Below are positions 1-11,356 of a stretch of 64,000 nt of DNA, piece after piece. Within the stretch, counting starts at the first letter, position 1, and every line of letters starts with the position of its first letter. The translations under genes and the position numbers were made by a program. Source of the DNA: Poa pratensis (Eukaryota; Streptophyta; Magnoliopsida; Poales; Poaceae); contig CAMZMU010000071.1 of the NCBI GenBank assembly GCA_947311845.1, positions 19,346,181 to 19,410,180 of the forward strand, in the 5' to 3' direction. The notes under the pieces are model-generated. The model did not search any database and was not told the origin of the DNA. It saw only the letters and a list, made by a program, of their open reading frames with translations.

Positions 1-140
1 AACATGTGTAAGGCATCCAAAGAAGAGACTAGCAGGCAAACTAAACTTGTCACTACCGATAAAGTTGGTTTGTTCTCGTGTGGTACATTGTATTGATTTG
101 TGGTGTGCAAATAATATTATAAAATTTATAAGCATACTTT

Positions 141-212
141 AGATTTGAGGCCCTCCCTCTCTCAGGGCACGGGGTGGTTGCCCCGTTTTGCCCTGCCTAT
201 GGACCGGCCTTG
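141..212 (+). mobile_element. Right-end remnant of a hAT-like element
   Basis: The stretch ends in GGACCGGCCTTG at 201-212, close to the GGACCGGCCCTG terminus of the complete hAT element at 5572-6691. It is preceded by a similar G/C-rich run with ccctccctctctcagggc and ccccgttttgccctgcc. The other end is not in the window and probably lies upstream of base 1. No transposase coding is visible before it. The terminal similarity is seen directly. The family assignment is inferred from the complete copy. Confidence 0.4.
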
Positions 213-1418
213 TTCATATCATCACACGCGAGAAAAATACTAGTGTTACAGAAACACACCAAATTCTCGAAAGTCAGGTTAGTCTAAAATCCATTTACCA
301 CAAGGGTGGAGTTTTTAACCTGGTTGTCATGAATCCCAAGACTACTCAGATCTTTGGATGACCAACCACGTTCCATCTAGCTATTCGATACTTTTTTCTC
401 ACTATCGCCTTGCCAAAAAATCGCGACCAAAAGTAATTCATTCCTCTCACAGCTAGAAGAACGATATCATATAAAATACCATATTACTTCGTATTGTGTT
501 GATGAGAACCAATATTCCGCTGACCAATAGTATTTTTCCTTTCCTTTTCAAATGTTTAGTCTCTTTTCAAGGCACTCCTCGACATTTTTACATTGGTCAG
601 TTGTGAGTCTCTGATAATGTATCAGTATCCCTTATACCTAACTAGAAACTGACCCTGTTCACATCCAGGTTAAAAAATTATTTACTCTTGGGCCTCCCCG
701 AAATAGAACTATTTACTCTTAAGAAAATTAATTTTAAGCTGTGATAGCTGCTGAAAAGTTGAAAGTGTTAACATCGTGTTCTTAGTCTTTTCGAGGTTGT
801 GGTCCATAAAAGAATCGTGCCATCGATATGTTTAAGTAGAGAAAGTCTTCCATTCATAGGGTATGGAAGCACCCACTCAATCTTGCCTTAATACTTTGCA
901 CGTGCAATCTTTACGGCGAACATATCATCCCTAATATTATATAATATGGGTGATAATGGGCCACTTTTCTCAACCCTTTTCTTTTTTGAAAGTAATGACC
1001 AAAATCAGCATAGACCTTAATTGCCACACTACCTCGAGTGACAAAATTATGGGTTCAAGCACGCCATACTTCCATATCTTTCCATTCACATAGTTTTTTG
1101 AAAAAAGATCATTGGACCTTGTCATTTTCATTTTCAAAGTTAATTTTAAATATCACCCCATTCCCTTTTCCGGTGAAGTTTGTGGACCGTCTCATTTAGG
1201 ATCACCACGCCATCCATGATGTTTTACCTTGCATAAAAGATGTCTGAGTAAGTCAAACCACATGGACAACCACCGAATTCAGCCTGATAGTGGCGGACTT
1301 TGTGAATATTTTGAAACTAAGATTAAGTAGACATATCGTTCTCTACTTTTGGATATGTTTCGCGCCATTAATTTGGGAGACAAAAAAGCGTACCGAAATT
1401 AGGCCTAAACAAGTCTAG
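213..1418. other. Intergenic, no gene recognised
   Basis: This A/T-rich stretch has no long open frame, no recognisable domain, no RNA gene and no paired repeat that I can support. It lies between the hAT remnant and the poly(A) end of the LINE fragment. Confidence 0.5.
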
Positions 1419-2655
1419 TTTTTTTTTTTTTTGAATTTTGGCTTTTCTAAATCATAAAGGAACAATTCGGTTACAATCACGATTGATCACTCCATCCACG
1501 CAGGGAGGATATGAACCAATCAACACATCCCCACTCAACACAGAACTACCTAGTTTTGCTAGAATGTGAGCAGCGTGATTACCAGTTCTGTTAAGTTTAG
1601 ACACTTTCACATTTTGCAAAGTCTCGAGCAGCCTTTTGATATCAGCAACAATTCCAGAAAATTGCCGATTTATTTTCTCCTTTACAATTAATCTGAGCAA
1701 CGAGAGAAGCACAATCACTCTCCAAATGTACTTGTCCTGAGAAAACCGAAAGCACGGCTCTTATGCTTTCCAAACCCGCCAAGGCTTCAGCCTGTTCCGC
1801 ATCAGTACAATGAGGGATTGGACCCCAAGCTGACAACATTAATTTTCCATCACAGTCTCTTAAAAGACCAACCCATGCACCTGATTGATTATCCATGGAG
1901 TAGCTAGCGTCAAAGTTCAACTTAGCCCACCCATTAACAGGTTTATTCCGTATACATGGCAGTTCTTTTCTCAGTATCTTACACCAAGCATCAGATTGGG
2001 CAGCAGGGAATTTACCTTTTGGGTCAACTAATTCTTCAATCTCTCTTTTATCCTGGAAGTTTGACAAATAAGATTGCAAGAAAACAGAGGAATGTTCAAT
2101 TGTGCACTTACCATCTCCAAAAATGAGGTTATTTCGGAGATGCCAAGTTCTCCACCACAACATCAACACTTTGGCACGCATGTCCTCACTGATATGGCTA
2201 AGTAGAATTAGTACCCAATTGTTACCAGTTTCGGAGAGAAGGTGGTCAGGGGGAAGTTCCCAAATTTTCCTAATGCATTGGCGAAGCGCAACAACTTTTG
2301 TGCAATTCACCATCGCATGATGGCTAGTCTCCGGTTCCATACCACAAATATGGCAAGTAGAAATATGATCCGTCTTCCTCCTGCACCTCAAAGCCTGAAC
2401 CCCCAAAGAATCAATAGCTAATTTCCAACCAAAAATCTTGACTTTAGGCGGAATATTAGCTTTCCAAATTAGATTCCAAAGGTCTCTTTCCCCAGCTGGT
2501 TTAGTACTTGATCCTTCTTGAACTAATTTTGACTGAAGAGAAGCAACTGGCTTGTATGCACTCCTCACCGAAAAAATTCCATTTCTTTCATGGTGCCAAG
2601 CTAGCTGGTCTAGTTGTTCGGGCTGAAGAAGCCAAACAACTATACAAGGTCCGAC
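1419..2655 (-). pseudogene. 5'-truncated LINE (L1-type) ORF2: zinc-binding and RNase H domains
   Basis: Read on the minus strand, this is the C-terminal part of a plant L1-type ORF2. It starts near 2640 with a D-Q-L-A-W-H-H-E-like segment. Next is a zf-RVT-type reverse-transcriptase zinc-binding region (W-N-L-I-W-K-A-N-I-P-P-K-V-K, then C-H-I-C-G with downstream H and C). An RVT_3-type RNase H follows (K-L-N-F-D-A-S, later E-A-L-A-G-L and L-E-S-D-C). The frame breaks at about 1642-1718 and continues in a second frame holding the RNase H tail (G-N-H-A-A-H-I-L-A-K-L) with a stop at 1452. A run of 14 T on the plus strand (about 1419-1432) is the poly(A) tail of a minus-strand insertion. A domesticated RNase H-like gene is possible, but the tail and frameshift favour a dead LINE copy. 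I found no target duplication. Confidence 0.75.
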
Positions 2656-3265
2656 TTAATGATACCAAAAGTTTTGGTTAAATTCAGCTGGAAAACCATC
2701 CGTACATCGGTCTTTGTTGTGTTCCATTTGACATACCGTCTTTCTTACTTAATCCTCAGGGTTCCATAGTTCTCCTCATTGGAAACATGAGCGATATCAT
2801 CTGATTTGGGACTCATCCATGATAAAGAGAAGCTCAATGTATTTGTTTTCTATCATAGTCTCTACTGGCTACAATGTGTTTTTTTGCAGCTTTCATTAGT
2901 CAACAATGTGTACAATTGTGCATACTATATGTACATGACTGGTTAAGGAAAAAAAATTACAGCTCGCCTTATCTCAAACGCCACACGGTCAAGACTCAAG
3001 AACAATCTAAAAAAAAGACTCATCAAGAACAAAGATACGGAGTATGATTTCTTACATATACACCGAGTATTTACCGGTGGTAAAGAAAATTTCGCCGCGT
3101 GGCGATGTCAGTAACCTAACCACCTCGACAGAATAATGCAAAGTGCCGTGCGGCTGGTTCATACACCGTCGTGGGCGCGTCCACATGACACGAGACATGA
3201 CGATCCATCGAAGCACTTGCCCAAGTCAACATCAAAACCAACCACGCGCTATAGCTGGCTTTTGA
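2656..3265. other. 3' flank of the peroxidase gene, nothing recognised
   Basis: This 610-bp stretch separates the LINE fragment from the peroxidase stop codon. It should hold the peroxidase 3' untranslated region and terminator, which are transcribed toward lower coordinates. I could not pick a convincing polyadenylation signal, and no ORF or repeat stands out. Confidence 0.45.
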
Positions 3266-4494
3266 TTAGTCAACGTACGCGCTGCAGATTTTCCTGATCT
3301 CCCCGTTGTCGCCGGTGAGCACCTCCATCCTTCCCATGTTGATCATGGCGGCGGCGTAGTCCTCGAAGAACTGCTCCGTCGACTCCGCGGCCGCCATCGT
3401 CGCCACGTAATCATGCGTCCACTTGTCGTCGAGGAGCGCCTGGTCCGAGACGAAGAGGCTCTTGTTGCTGTACAGGTCCCGGTAGTAGCTCAGGTCGAAC
3501 TCGTAGGGGCTCCGGGGGTCCATGAGCACCTTCGTGTCGTCCCTCTCGTTGCCCGGCTCGCACAGCTCCCGCAGGTGCGGCGCGTACGCCTTGTCCAGCG
3601 TCGGGTCCTGCACCCCTTTCCCGCCGTTGTTGTACAGCCGGCTCTCCGCGAAGGCGGCGCAGTTCGCCCTCCCGATCGTGTGGCTCCCTGACAGCACGAC
3701 GAGGTCCTTCCACGACAGGCTCTTCACGCTGAAGTAGGTCTTGAGATCCACGATGTTGGCGTCCGGTGGCGCCAGGTCGTTCTCGGCGTCGACTGATAAG
3801 GACACCCTGCCGTCCCGGCGTCCGGTCTCCACCGGGAACCGTGGCCCGTTGGTCTGGAACAGGGGAAGCCGGCCATTTGATCAGATAGGCGTCTTAAGCT
3901 TCAGAAAATCCATGGTGCTAGACTGCTACGTAGTTGACAAATTAAAGGGCGAATTACTTACCAGGTACACAGCGTCCCGCGCGGCCATGATGATGATGTC
4001 CGCGCACGACACGGTCAGCGGGCACTCGTCCTCCAGCCTCGCCTTGATCCTCTCGACCTCGTCGAAGCCGCGGAGGCTGTAGCTCATGGGGATGGCGTCC
4101 CTCTCCCCCTTCTTCTTCCTCGATTTCAGCATGATCGATCCGTCACACCCCTGCAAACCACGCATATATCCAGTTATTATTAAGCAGAACAGAAACCAGG
4201 CTCTCATCCCAACCACCGCGATCGACAACTAGCGCGCGCCATGAGAATTGAGAAGAAGCAACGCACCCTGACGAAGCAGTCGTGGAAGAGAAGCCGCAGC
4301 AGCGCCGGGCCGAGGGTCCTGTCTTTGTGCACGATGTCGCGCATCTCCTCGAGCACCAGGTCCTCCGCTCTCGGGCACGTCTTGTTGTAGAACCCGATGG
4401 CGAGCCCGGCGCAGTCATCCGCGCGGCCCGGCACCGGCAGGACGCTCGCGACGGCGGCGACGATCAGCAACCGGACGATCACGTCCAATGCCAT
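3266..4494 (-). CDS. Class III secretory peroxidase, three exons
   Basis: Exons on the minus strand are 4494-4267, 4150-3962 and 3853-3266. Both introns are GT-AG and phase 0, giving 334 residues, typical of the family. Residues 1-25 form a hydrophobic secretion signal. The distal haem site is R67 with H71 in F-H-D-C-F. The proximal haem ligand is H197 in L-S-G-S-H-T-I-G-R. The eight family cysteines are C40, C73, C78, C119, C125, C204, C237 and C329, with an extra C28 near the mature N-terminus. Class III peroxidases use H2O2 to oxidise phenolics in the apoplast or vacuole, in lignification, wall cross-linking and defence. No C-terminal vacuolar extension is obvious, since the protein ends S-A-Y-V-D. 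Reading frame, splice sites and catalytic residues are all intact, so it is probably functional. The natural substrate cannot be told from sequence. The start was chosen because it opens the signal peptide. Confidence 0.93.
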
Positions 4495-5563
4495 CCAAGC
4501 TGGATGGGGAGAGAAGGGCCGAACCGAATCGAATCGAATCGCCCCAGTCGTCGACGAGCGAGGTTGCTTAATCAGGACGAGAGGAAGCAGCTCAAGAACG
4601 TTGAAACTATCTCCGGTCAGCCGGAAAAGAGAAGGTTGGGGCGTACTGGACTATAAAATTGGCGGCATCCACCTCCTGTAAATAATACTAGAAAGGAATT
4701 GCGAGGATAAAGAAATGATGATGAGAAGTCTCTGCCGCGTGGTAGAGATCCACGGTAGGTTGGGCGATCGCTGTCGAGAAGCTCTGAATTCGTCTGGTAA
4801 GTTAAAAACTGTGGCTGCCAAAGCCTAGCCTAGCTGCAAGTGTGAATTGGTCGGAGGCTACGCGGAAAGGGTGGGAGGGAATAGGCCGAACGGAACAAAA
4901 ATCCCCATTTCGCGCGGGACAGGAGACTGGAGCAGGAGGCGCGAGTGCGCGAGAAGATATAGGTGTGTGGACGGCGGTGGTGGAGCTGGTAACGCCTGAT
5001 TTTTCACACACCTCTGCCGACTAGCAGAGCCAGACGAGCACAGCCTTCGTATAATAGGTGGACCTTTTCTGTTCATATGTTCGACCCGCTAGTCACTACT
5101 ACGAGAGCCTTTGAAAATGGCACACCAGTTCGAGTCTTCCACCTTTTCTCTTCTTACGCAAACGTGGAGTTCATGAAGGTCGCTGGTATTCCTACAGTTT
5201 GAAGCAGGCGGTCAACTCTTCTCCATTATAGTGCAGACAGCAGCACCCCCAGCGTCATCTGTCCTCCAGGTCCAGAGCGGCCGAAGCTACATCGATGCAG
5301 TTAGCAGGCCAACTCTCAGGTTTTGCAGATTGTAGACCAACTTTCCTCACTGACAGCCAGGTGCCTGCAAGGGTAGCTGCAAGTAGGAAGCTTGATCATC
5401 CAGTTTTGCAGTGGGATTCAAGACGTGCATTGGCCAGCTTTTTCAACTCCACCAACAGATTGCAAACACAGGTGTTCCTTATAAGAAGAGATACAAATAT
5501 GGCGATTTTGGGTATTTTGTATGCAAAAAAAAATATCGCGGTTTGTAACATGTTTACGCAGAA
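4495..5563 (-). promoter_or_regulatory. Presumed 5' region of the peroxidase gene
   Basis: This is the DNA upstream of the peroxidase start on its own strand. There is a short GAATC microsatellite at about 4526-4542. A TATAAA string at 4652-4657 lies on the plus strand, the wrong orientation for this gene. I see no convincing minus-strand TATA box. No other gene is supported here, and the short open frames do not resemble known proteins. Confidence 0.4.
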
Positions 5564-5571
5564 CCCATAAT

Positions 5572-6691
5572 CAGGGCCGGTCCTGACATTTCGGGGGCCC
5601 AGGGCGAGACTAGAATTTAGGGCCCCTTAATATAAAGAAGTAAAAATAGATATATGAAATAGAGATCAAACGAGAGAAAACGTGACACAAATTTTTACGT
5701 GGAAACCCCTTGCGAGAAAAAACCACAGACGCATGAAGATTTGATTTCACTATGATGCAAAAGTATTAAATTTCAACATACACTGAATTTTTCTACTAAC
5801 ATTATTAGATGCAAATTCATTGATGATGGAATCAATATCAATCTCGTCAATAATTGTGTCATCATTAATACTACAGTAGCAGATTATGTAGAAGAGGAAT
5901 TGAATATGTGCTCATGATCACTCACATTGTTATCGTCCTCCGATGTCAACATTTGTCTTATGGATCTCATCTTCTTGATTAACATTACTTTGTTCTCCAT
6001 AAGAAATAACGCCAAATGGTATAGATTTGTCGAAGTGCTCATGCTACTATCCAAATATTTGTGAAGAGGTGCTCTCCTTTTCCTTTCCACAGCAGCGGGC
6101 ATATAATAACGCTGCAATAAAATGGAATTAGTAATTGAAATTAGGGCATAAACCACCTACACCAGAGATTTATAGAAGATAAAAAATCAACAAATATACC
6201 TAGGTTGGCCGTCCGGCGGTGCGGCGCCTCGGGCGATCGGATATACGTAGGGCCCTGGATGTATGGAAATACCGCCGGCGCGGCGCCTTGGGCGATTAGA
6301 CGCAAAGGCCTGGATGTACGGCGACCTTCCGAGGAGGAGGTGCGCTGCGGCGGGGAGAGACGAGATTAGACTTTAGAGACGTTTCAATCGGACGAGCGAA
6401 CAACTGAAGTTACGGAACAATCTGACCGGGCGATGCATGGCTAGTGCTCGACTCGATCGTGTTCTCCTGTCACCAGGCCTCTCTGAGCGGAAAACTAGAA
6501 ACGAACAGAAGAAAAGGGCCCAATTAGCCAATCGTTGCACGTCTTCACCACGGAGCCTTCATAGGCTATTTGCATTTTTCTTGCATGACTATATACGTAC
6601 AAGGCCTAGTGTACATGTACCTGGGAGGGGCCCCAAAAATTTCAGGACCCGGGGCGGCCGCCCCTCCCGCCCCCCCCTAGGACCGGCCCTG
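5572..6691. mobile_element. Non-autonomous hAT element with 8-bp target duplication
   Basis: The element is 1120 bp. It begins CAGGGCCGGTCCT and ends AGGACCGGCCCTG, a perfect 13-bp terminal inverted repeat. Exact 8-bp duplications CCCATAAT flank it at 5564-5571 and 6692-6699, the length expected of hAT transposition. Subterminal DNA is very G/C-rich (gggggccc, cgccccgg-like runs) and the centre is A/T-rich. The only open frame (5884-6156, minus, 90 aa) has no transposase features that I can see, so the element depends on a transposase encoded elsewhere. Remnants with similar ends lie at 141-212 and near 11017. Confidence 0.92.
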
Positions 6692-7154
6692 CCCATAATG
6701 TCATGAGAGCACCAACCAACCCCACAGTGTTTGATAGTCAGTTGTTCACCGTTTCATCCTCTTCAATGCTAATGCATGCCGTTTGGTTATACACTACAGG
6801 AACGAAGCTCTATGCTGACGGCATTTTCCCATTGGCACATGCCCGTATGCCGTCGGCACAACCTAGCCGTCGGCATAGGGCCGTCAGCGTAGGTGCCCGT
6901 AGGCACAGGTCATGCGGCCGTCGGCATAGACCAAAGCCGTCGGCATAGAGGCCGTCGACATTTTGTTTTCCAAAATTATTTTTTCCAATTTTTTAAAAAA
7001 ATAAAAATTAAACTTTTTATTTTTTTTCAATTCTACTCATATTAATCTCAGGTCAAAATTCGAATTTTGTTTTCCAACTTTTGTTTTTTTTCAAATTTTG
7101 AATTTCCCACTTAGCCACACACTAATCTCAGCTCAAAGTACTTACTTTACTCAA

Positions 7155-7217
7155 ACTTCCCGTTCGGTCACCCATCCTCAAATTGCTCCAGCCCAAGCAC
7201 GCTTAACTTTTGAGTTC
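7155..7217 (-). other. 5S rRNA-like module inside CACTA element 1
   Basis: Read on the minus strand, this 63-bp segment aligns without gaps to the middle of plant 5S rRNA (about nucleotides 43-105), with 13 mismatches by hand count against the plant sequence as I know it. The internal promoter box A (AAGTTAAGCGTGCTTGGGC) and box C core (AGGATGGGTGACC) are intact. The intermediate element between them has diverged. It starts 363 bp from the left terminus. It is not a complete 5S gene, because both ends are missing. A run of seven A at 6995-7001 would be a T-run terminator for a minus-strand Pol III transcript, but transcription is inference. Confidence 0.8.
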
Positions 7218-7427
7218 CTTCCTAATTAGTTTCTAAATGAGATGTTATAACTTACTGATATTAGTATCTTATCAACCATATTAACCCATGGGTCATGATG
7301 TTACACTTTTTATTGTTTAAATTTTGAAAATTTATTTGAATAAATAACAATAATTATATAATAATATTTTTTGAATAAATAACAATAAAATTTATTTTAC
7401 CTTATTTTCTCCTTTTTACATTAATAT

Positions 7428-8850
7428 GGAATAATTCATATCTTTAAATCCGCAAATCGAAATTTAACAAATAAAATATTAAATTGATTAGAAAAATGAG
7501 AGGAATCCAAATATGACATCCATATCATCTTTTTCATCATGTATATGACTTTTTGCAACATATTTTAGAAAAATGACTTTATGCCTATTTTCAAAAAATA
7601 ATTGAATTTTATATGAAAAAATAGTCAAAAAATGAAATCCTTTGGCATGGAGTACTTTTATGTGTACTAGTTGCTAGGATAAATGATAAACTTGAGTTTT
7701 GACAAAGTTTACAAAAACTTTTCACAAAAAGGTCAATCATCTATAAACATGTATAAGTTTCGGGTCAAACGACCAAGTTATGGTCATCCCCGTGCCATAG
7801 TTTGTGATAATGTGCCCATATTTGACACATAGGTGTATCTTGGTATGACAAACAATGTTGCAGAACTGAGGTTTTTCAAATTAGTTTTATAAATTTCATT
7901 TTTCATTTTTTTAATTGTCAAAAATAACATTTTTTGTGAAGCAAGTATAAAAAATATGGTGGAAAAATGGCACCCATTCAATTATCACATAAAGTAGACC
8001 ATATTTTATGGACAATCCAACAATATTAGGAACTTTCTCGGTTTTTATCTAATTTCGCCTATTTAAATGACTTTATGCCTATTTTTCGAAAGTAATTGAA
8101 TTTTGAACTACAAGTGTGTGATAGTTTGCTCTGAAATTTTAACAAAATTCATTTAAGATACACCAGTAGTGGTTATATCACAGAACCGTTGATAGTTTTG
8201 AAAAATGCAGCCCCTTTTGATGAATAGGCACGGTGGTCATTTTGACCTTTTTTCAACAAAATAAAAGAAAGTGAAAAAATAGTCAAAAAGTGAAATCCTT
8301 TGTCATGGAGTACTTTCATGTGTAGTAGTTGCTAGGATAAATGATAAACTTGAGTTTTGACAAAGTTTACAAAAAGTGAAATCCTTTGTCATGGAGTACT
8401 TTCATGTGTACTAGTTGCTAGGATAAATGATAAACTTGAGTTTTGACAAAGTTTACAAAAAACGTTTTCACAAAAAGGTCAATTATCTATAAACATGTAT
8501 AAGTTTCGGGTCAAATGACCAAGTTATGGTCATCCCCATGCCATAGTTTGTGATAATGTGCCCATATTTGACACATAGGTGTGTCTTTGTATGTCAAACA
8601 ATGTTGCCAAAAACAATTTTTAAAATATTATTATAAATATTATTTTTCATTTTTTAAGTGCCAAAATGACTTTTTTATTAAGCAAGTACCAAAAATATGT
8701 TGCAAAATGTCATATACATGATGAAAAAGTTATATGGATGCCATATTTGGATTCCTCTCATTTTTCTAATCGATTTAGACATTTTATTTGTTAAATTTCG
8801 ATTTGCGAATTTAAAGATATGAATTATTCCATATTAGACGAAAAACAGAA
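7428..8850. repeat. Inverted arms and internal tandem unit in CACTA element 1
   Basis: The left arm (about 7428-7580, containing atgagaggaatccaaatatg) recurs as an inverted copy at about 8690-8850 (catatttggattcctctcat). Between them a unit of about 92 bp containing GAAATCCTTTG(T/G)CATGGAGTAC occurs at about 7633, 8290 and 8378, the last two in tandem. The RNA of this region could fold into a long stem about 150 bp deep. The pairing is visible by eye. Exact identity was not computed. Confidence 0.75.
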
Positions 8851-9289
8851 GAAAAAAAACATAGCTATGCCGACGGCAAAGCCCCGACAAAAAGCCGTCG
8901 GCATAGAGGTTGGCCGTCGGCATAGACTCCCATTCCTGTAGTGATATGGAAAGCCCGTGATATGGTAATCTTCTCGCTGAGTGGTGAACTTACCCATCAC
9001 TCAACCAAGAGTGTCAACACAGATAGCATATCCGAAAAACAATTAATTAAACATAACTACTTAAGCTAAACCGTTCACTAAACTATGTTAGTGGTGATGC
9101 GCAACACAAATTTATCATCTGAGGGGTTTAGTATACACCAACCGGCAAAATATACAAACTTTACACCAATTTTCATCAAGTCACTAGATCAGGACGTAAC
9201 ACAAAACACATCACCGTCAACACCATCAGCTCCTCACGGGTAGTAGTGCTTGCTAAAAAAAAGAAGCGAACCACGGTTTTTTGAGATGA

Positions 9290-9982
9290 TGGGCCATCAC
9301 AAGATAGCTGATACATTCCGCGATTCGTTCTCAACGAGGTAGCTGAGAGTGAGGTGCCGCGTCTCAAACCATAGATTAGTGATGGGATGAGGAGTCTTGC
9401 CAAAGATGATCTTCATCTGATCATAGTTCGAAATTGGCATGTTGATGTAATCTATGTCCCTATGGTGATTCTGAAATGACGGTAGAGTTAGTTAGTCCTG
9501 GGACATACCAAGTAGTAAATAAACTGAATCAATGGAGCTATATATAATTTCCGCGATATGCACTAGAACGCCTCCTCCTCTAGGAAAAAAGTTTTTGTGT
9601 CCTTTTGCCATTCCAATCCTTTAACTTGCGTGAGTTTTCACAGCATCTGCCACCTCCCTCTCCACTTTCTTACATGGTTGTACACCTGAGTAATGTCGAC
9701 TTTACGACCATAGAAAAGGAAAATACCAGTGGCAATATATTGCAAGTAATGCTCTCTAAATCCCTTTTCAACATTGATCCCCTTTCTAACGAGCTCATGG
9801 ACCCTAGTGAGGACGAAGGTGTATATAATAGGTGACCAATGCATCGATCTATCTCTAGCTCTTTGCACTGCGAGGCACTTATCAGACGCCGGTATGTATC
9901 GAAATGACTTCTGAGACGATCCCTCCATCATTTCATCGGGATGCAGCATTGAGATAGCCGAAAGATCTGGGGAGTTAGGCAT
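9290..9982 (-). pseudogene. Broken Myb/SANT-like domain gene
   Basis: The minus-strand frame 9982-9638 (114 aa) has, after about 45 residues, the Myb/SANT-like signature seen in many cereal proteins: M-H-W-S-P, then L-V-R-K-G-I-N-V-E-K-G-F, then T-Q-V-Y-N-H-V-R-K-W-R. An in-frame TGA follows W-Q-M-L at about 9638. The same protein can be followed through K-D-T-K-T-F-F-L-E-E-E-A-F. It then resumes after a TTTCAG acceptor near 9476 in an exon-like segment coding D-I-D-Y-I-N-M-P-I, N-Y-D-Q-M-K and I-F-G-K-T. This is the conserved second part of the family. Some such proteins are the DNA-binding ORF1 partners of PIF/Harbinger transposases, while others are host genes. The stop and missing donor site make it a pseudogene. 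No Harbinger transposase lies nearby. Confidence 0.65.
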
Positions 9983-11016
9983 GTCCTATACATGTTATCA
10001 TTATAAGAATGCATCACGAGGGGGATAAAACAAAGAAATTATGTCAATGCTAAGCATGTATCATGACAAACAATATTACGGATCCATGATCTTCACTATG
10101 TGATGTCATGTACAACTGCATATCTTGTCACAAACACATAATCATACAACATTTTGATTAGTGTAGTGCACATTGAACACATAAACACATTACAAAATTC
10201 AATGAACAACCACACGGACAAACAAACATACATTATCTTCGTTGCATATTGTCTTGTACGAGTGAAATAGCGGTACATGAATTAAAACTACACTGTTTAT
10301 AACCAACCATCGTACCACGAGTTTCCTCATACACGAACTGCATAATAATGAATCTTGTGCTGGTCAACACACTAATCAAGATCATCGATCTAGCACAATA
10401 ACATCAACATGGTCACTGCCAACAAGCAAACATAACATACTAACTAGCTAGCGTATAATTTACAACAGCCTACACAACTAAAGCCGACAAAGCTAACATA
10501 AAAAACCTTTAGATCTAATCAGATCTACCATATGCCCATAGATCTAGTCTATAAGTTCAAGTGTTTCATGTTAGTTACAGCCATGCAAGCAGCAGGGGAG
10601 GAAAAGGACATCTCGGATTTGAGGAGGAAGAAGGGTTGCATCCAACGACAACCGTTGACCGGAGGAGGACATAGTGACGGTTTCTGGCTCTCCGGTGAAG
10701 AAACCTGCCGGGGGGGAGGAGGGGGTAGCTCGAAGGGGGTAAATGGTGGCGGGATTTGTGGAGTGAGCAAAGGGCGTAAAATAGGGGAGCCCACGTCAGC
10801 TCCAAACTTGCACGAGCTCAGTGCCACGTTCCCCATTTTGCATGCGAAGATGGTGACTCTACAGAATTAGGCGATTTAGCCATTTCTATAGGGCCTGACT
10901 AAGGATGATTTAAGTTCCGTGCGGACCAAAAACACGGTGCAGGACACACAAGCAAACATTCCAAGTTTGCACTCCCAAAACCGCTTGGAGAGCTCGCGAC
11001 CAACCAAACACACGCA
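9983..11016. other. Unassigned, G/C-rich block at 10600-10860
   Basis: An A/T-rich part (9983-10570) is followed by a G/C-rich block with short open frames on both strands. The block could be the 5' region of the Myb/SANT-like pseudogene, which reads leftwards. No domain, RNA gene or terminal repeat is recognisable. Confidence 0.35.
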
Positions 11017-11085
11017 TGGCCGGCCCGAAGGAGGGCAGGAGGGGTGTCCGCCCCGGGCCCCCGAAATCAGGGGGGCCATATCTTG
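11017..11085 (-). mobile_element. hAT-like end remnant
   Basis: ATGGCCGGCCCG followed by gggcaggaggggtgtccgcc and ccccgggcccccgaaatc matches the inverted right end of the hAT element at 5572-6691. That end has a G-rich run, then a gccgccccgg-like block, then a gaaat-containing junction. No partner terminus or 8-bp duplication was found, so this is a decayed end. Confidence 0.4.
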
Positions 11086-11356
11086 GTACGACAAATGCAG
11101 GTGTTCGTTTTCAAGAGGCCATTACAACAGCTCAGGAATAATTTTCTCTCGTACGTTCATGGAGAAGAAGAATAGACAAAGTGTTACATTGGGCTGAGAC
11201 TTAGGCTTTATTTCCCCTTTCGTTAGCCTGAGTCGTGTAACTCTTTGGTTTAGCGAGGAGACGATTAAATGGGTGGGGCAATACTGACACATGACTTGTT
11301 GGTTAGGAACATCCATATTGCATCAGATTGCAAGTCTGTGATTGAAGATATACTAA

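Larger units (their letters stand above)
6792..8943. mobile_element. Non-autonomous CACTA element 1 (TSD ATA)
   Basis: The element is 2152 bp. It begins CACTACAGGAA and ends TTCCTGTAGTG, with 3-bp duplications ATA at 6789-6791 and 8944-8946. Both subterminal zones carry GCCGTCGGCATAG-type repeats in inverted orientations, the usual transposase-binding arrays of the CACTA superfamily. No transposase or second ORF survives. The core is A/T-rich and has two further features: long inverted arms (about 7428-7580 against 8690-8850) and a repeated unit of about 92 bp. It also contains a 5S-rRNA-like segment at 7155-7217. Confidence 0.93.

Noticed and set aside
3411..3737. Several open frames overlapping the peroxidase third exon
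   Set aside because: Shadows of G/C-rich coding sequence; the peroxidase frame carries the conserved motifs.
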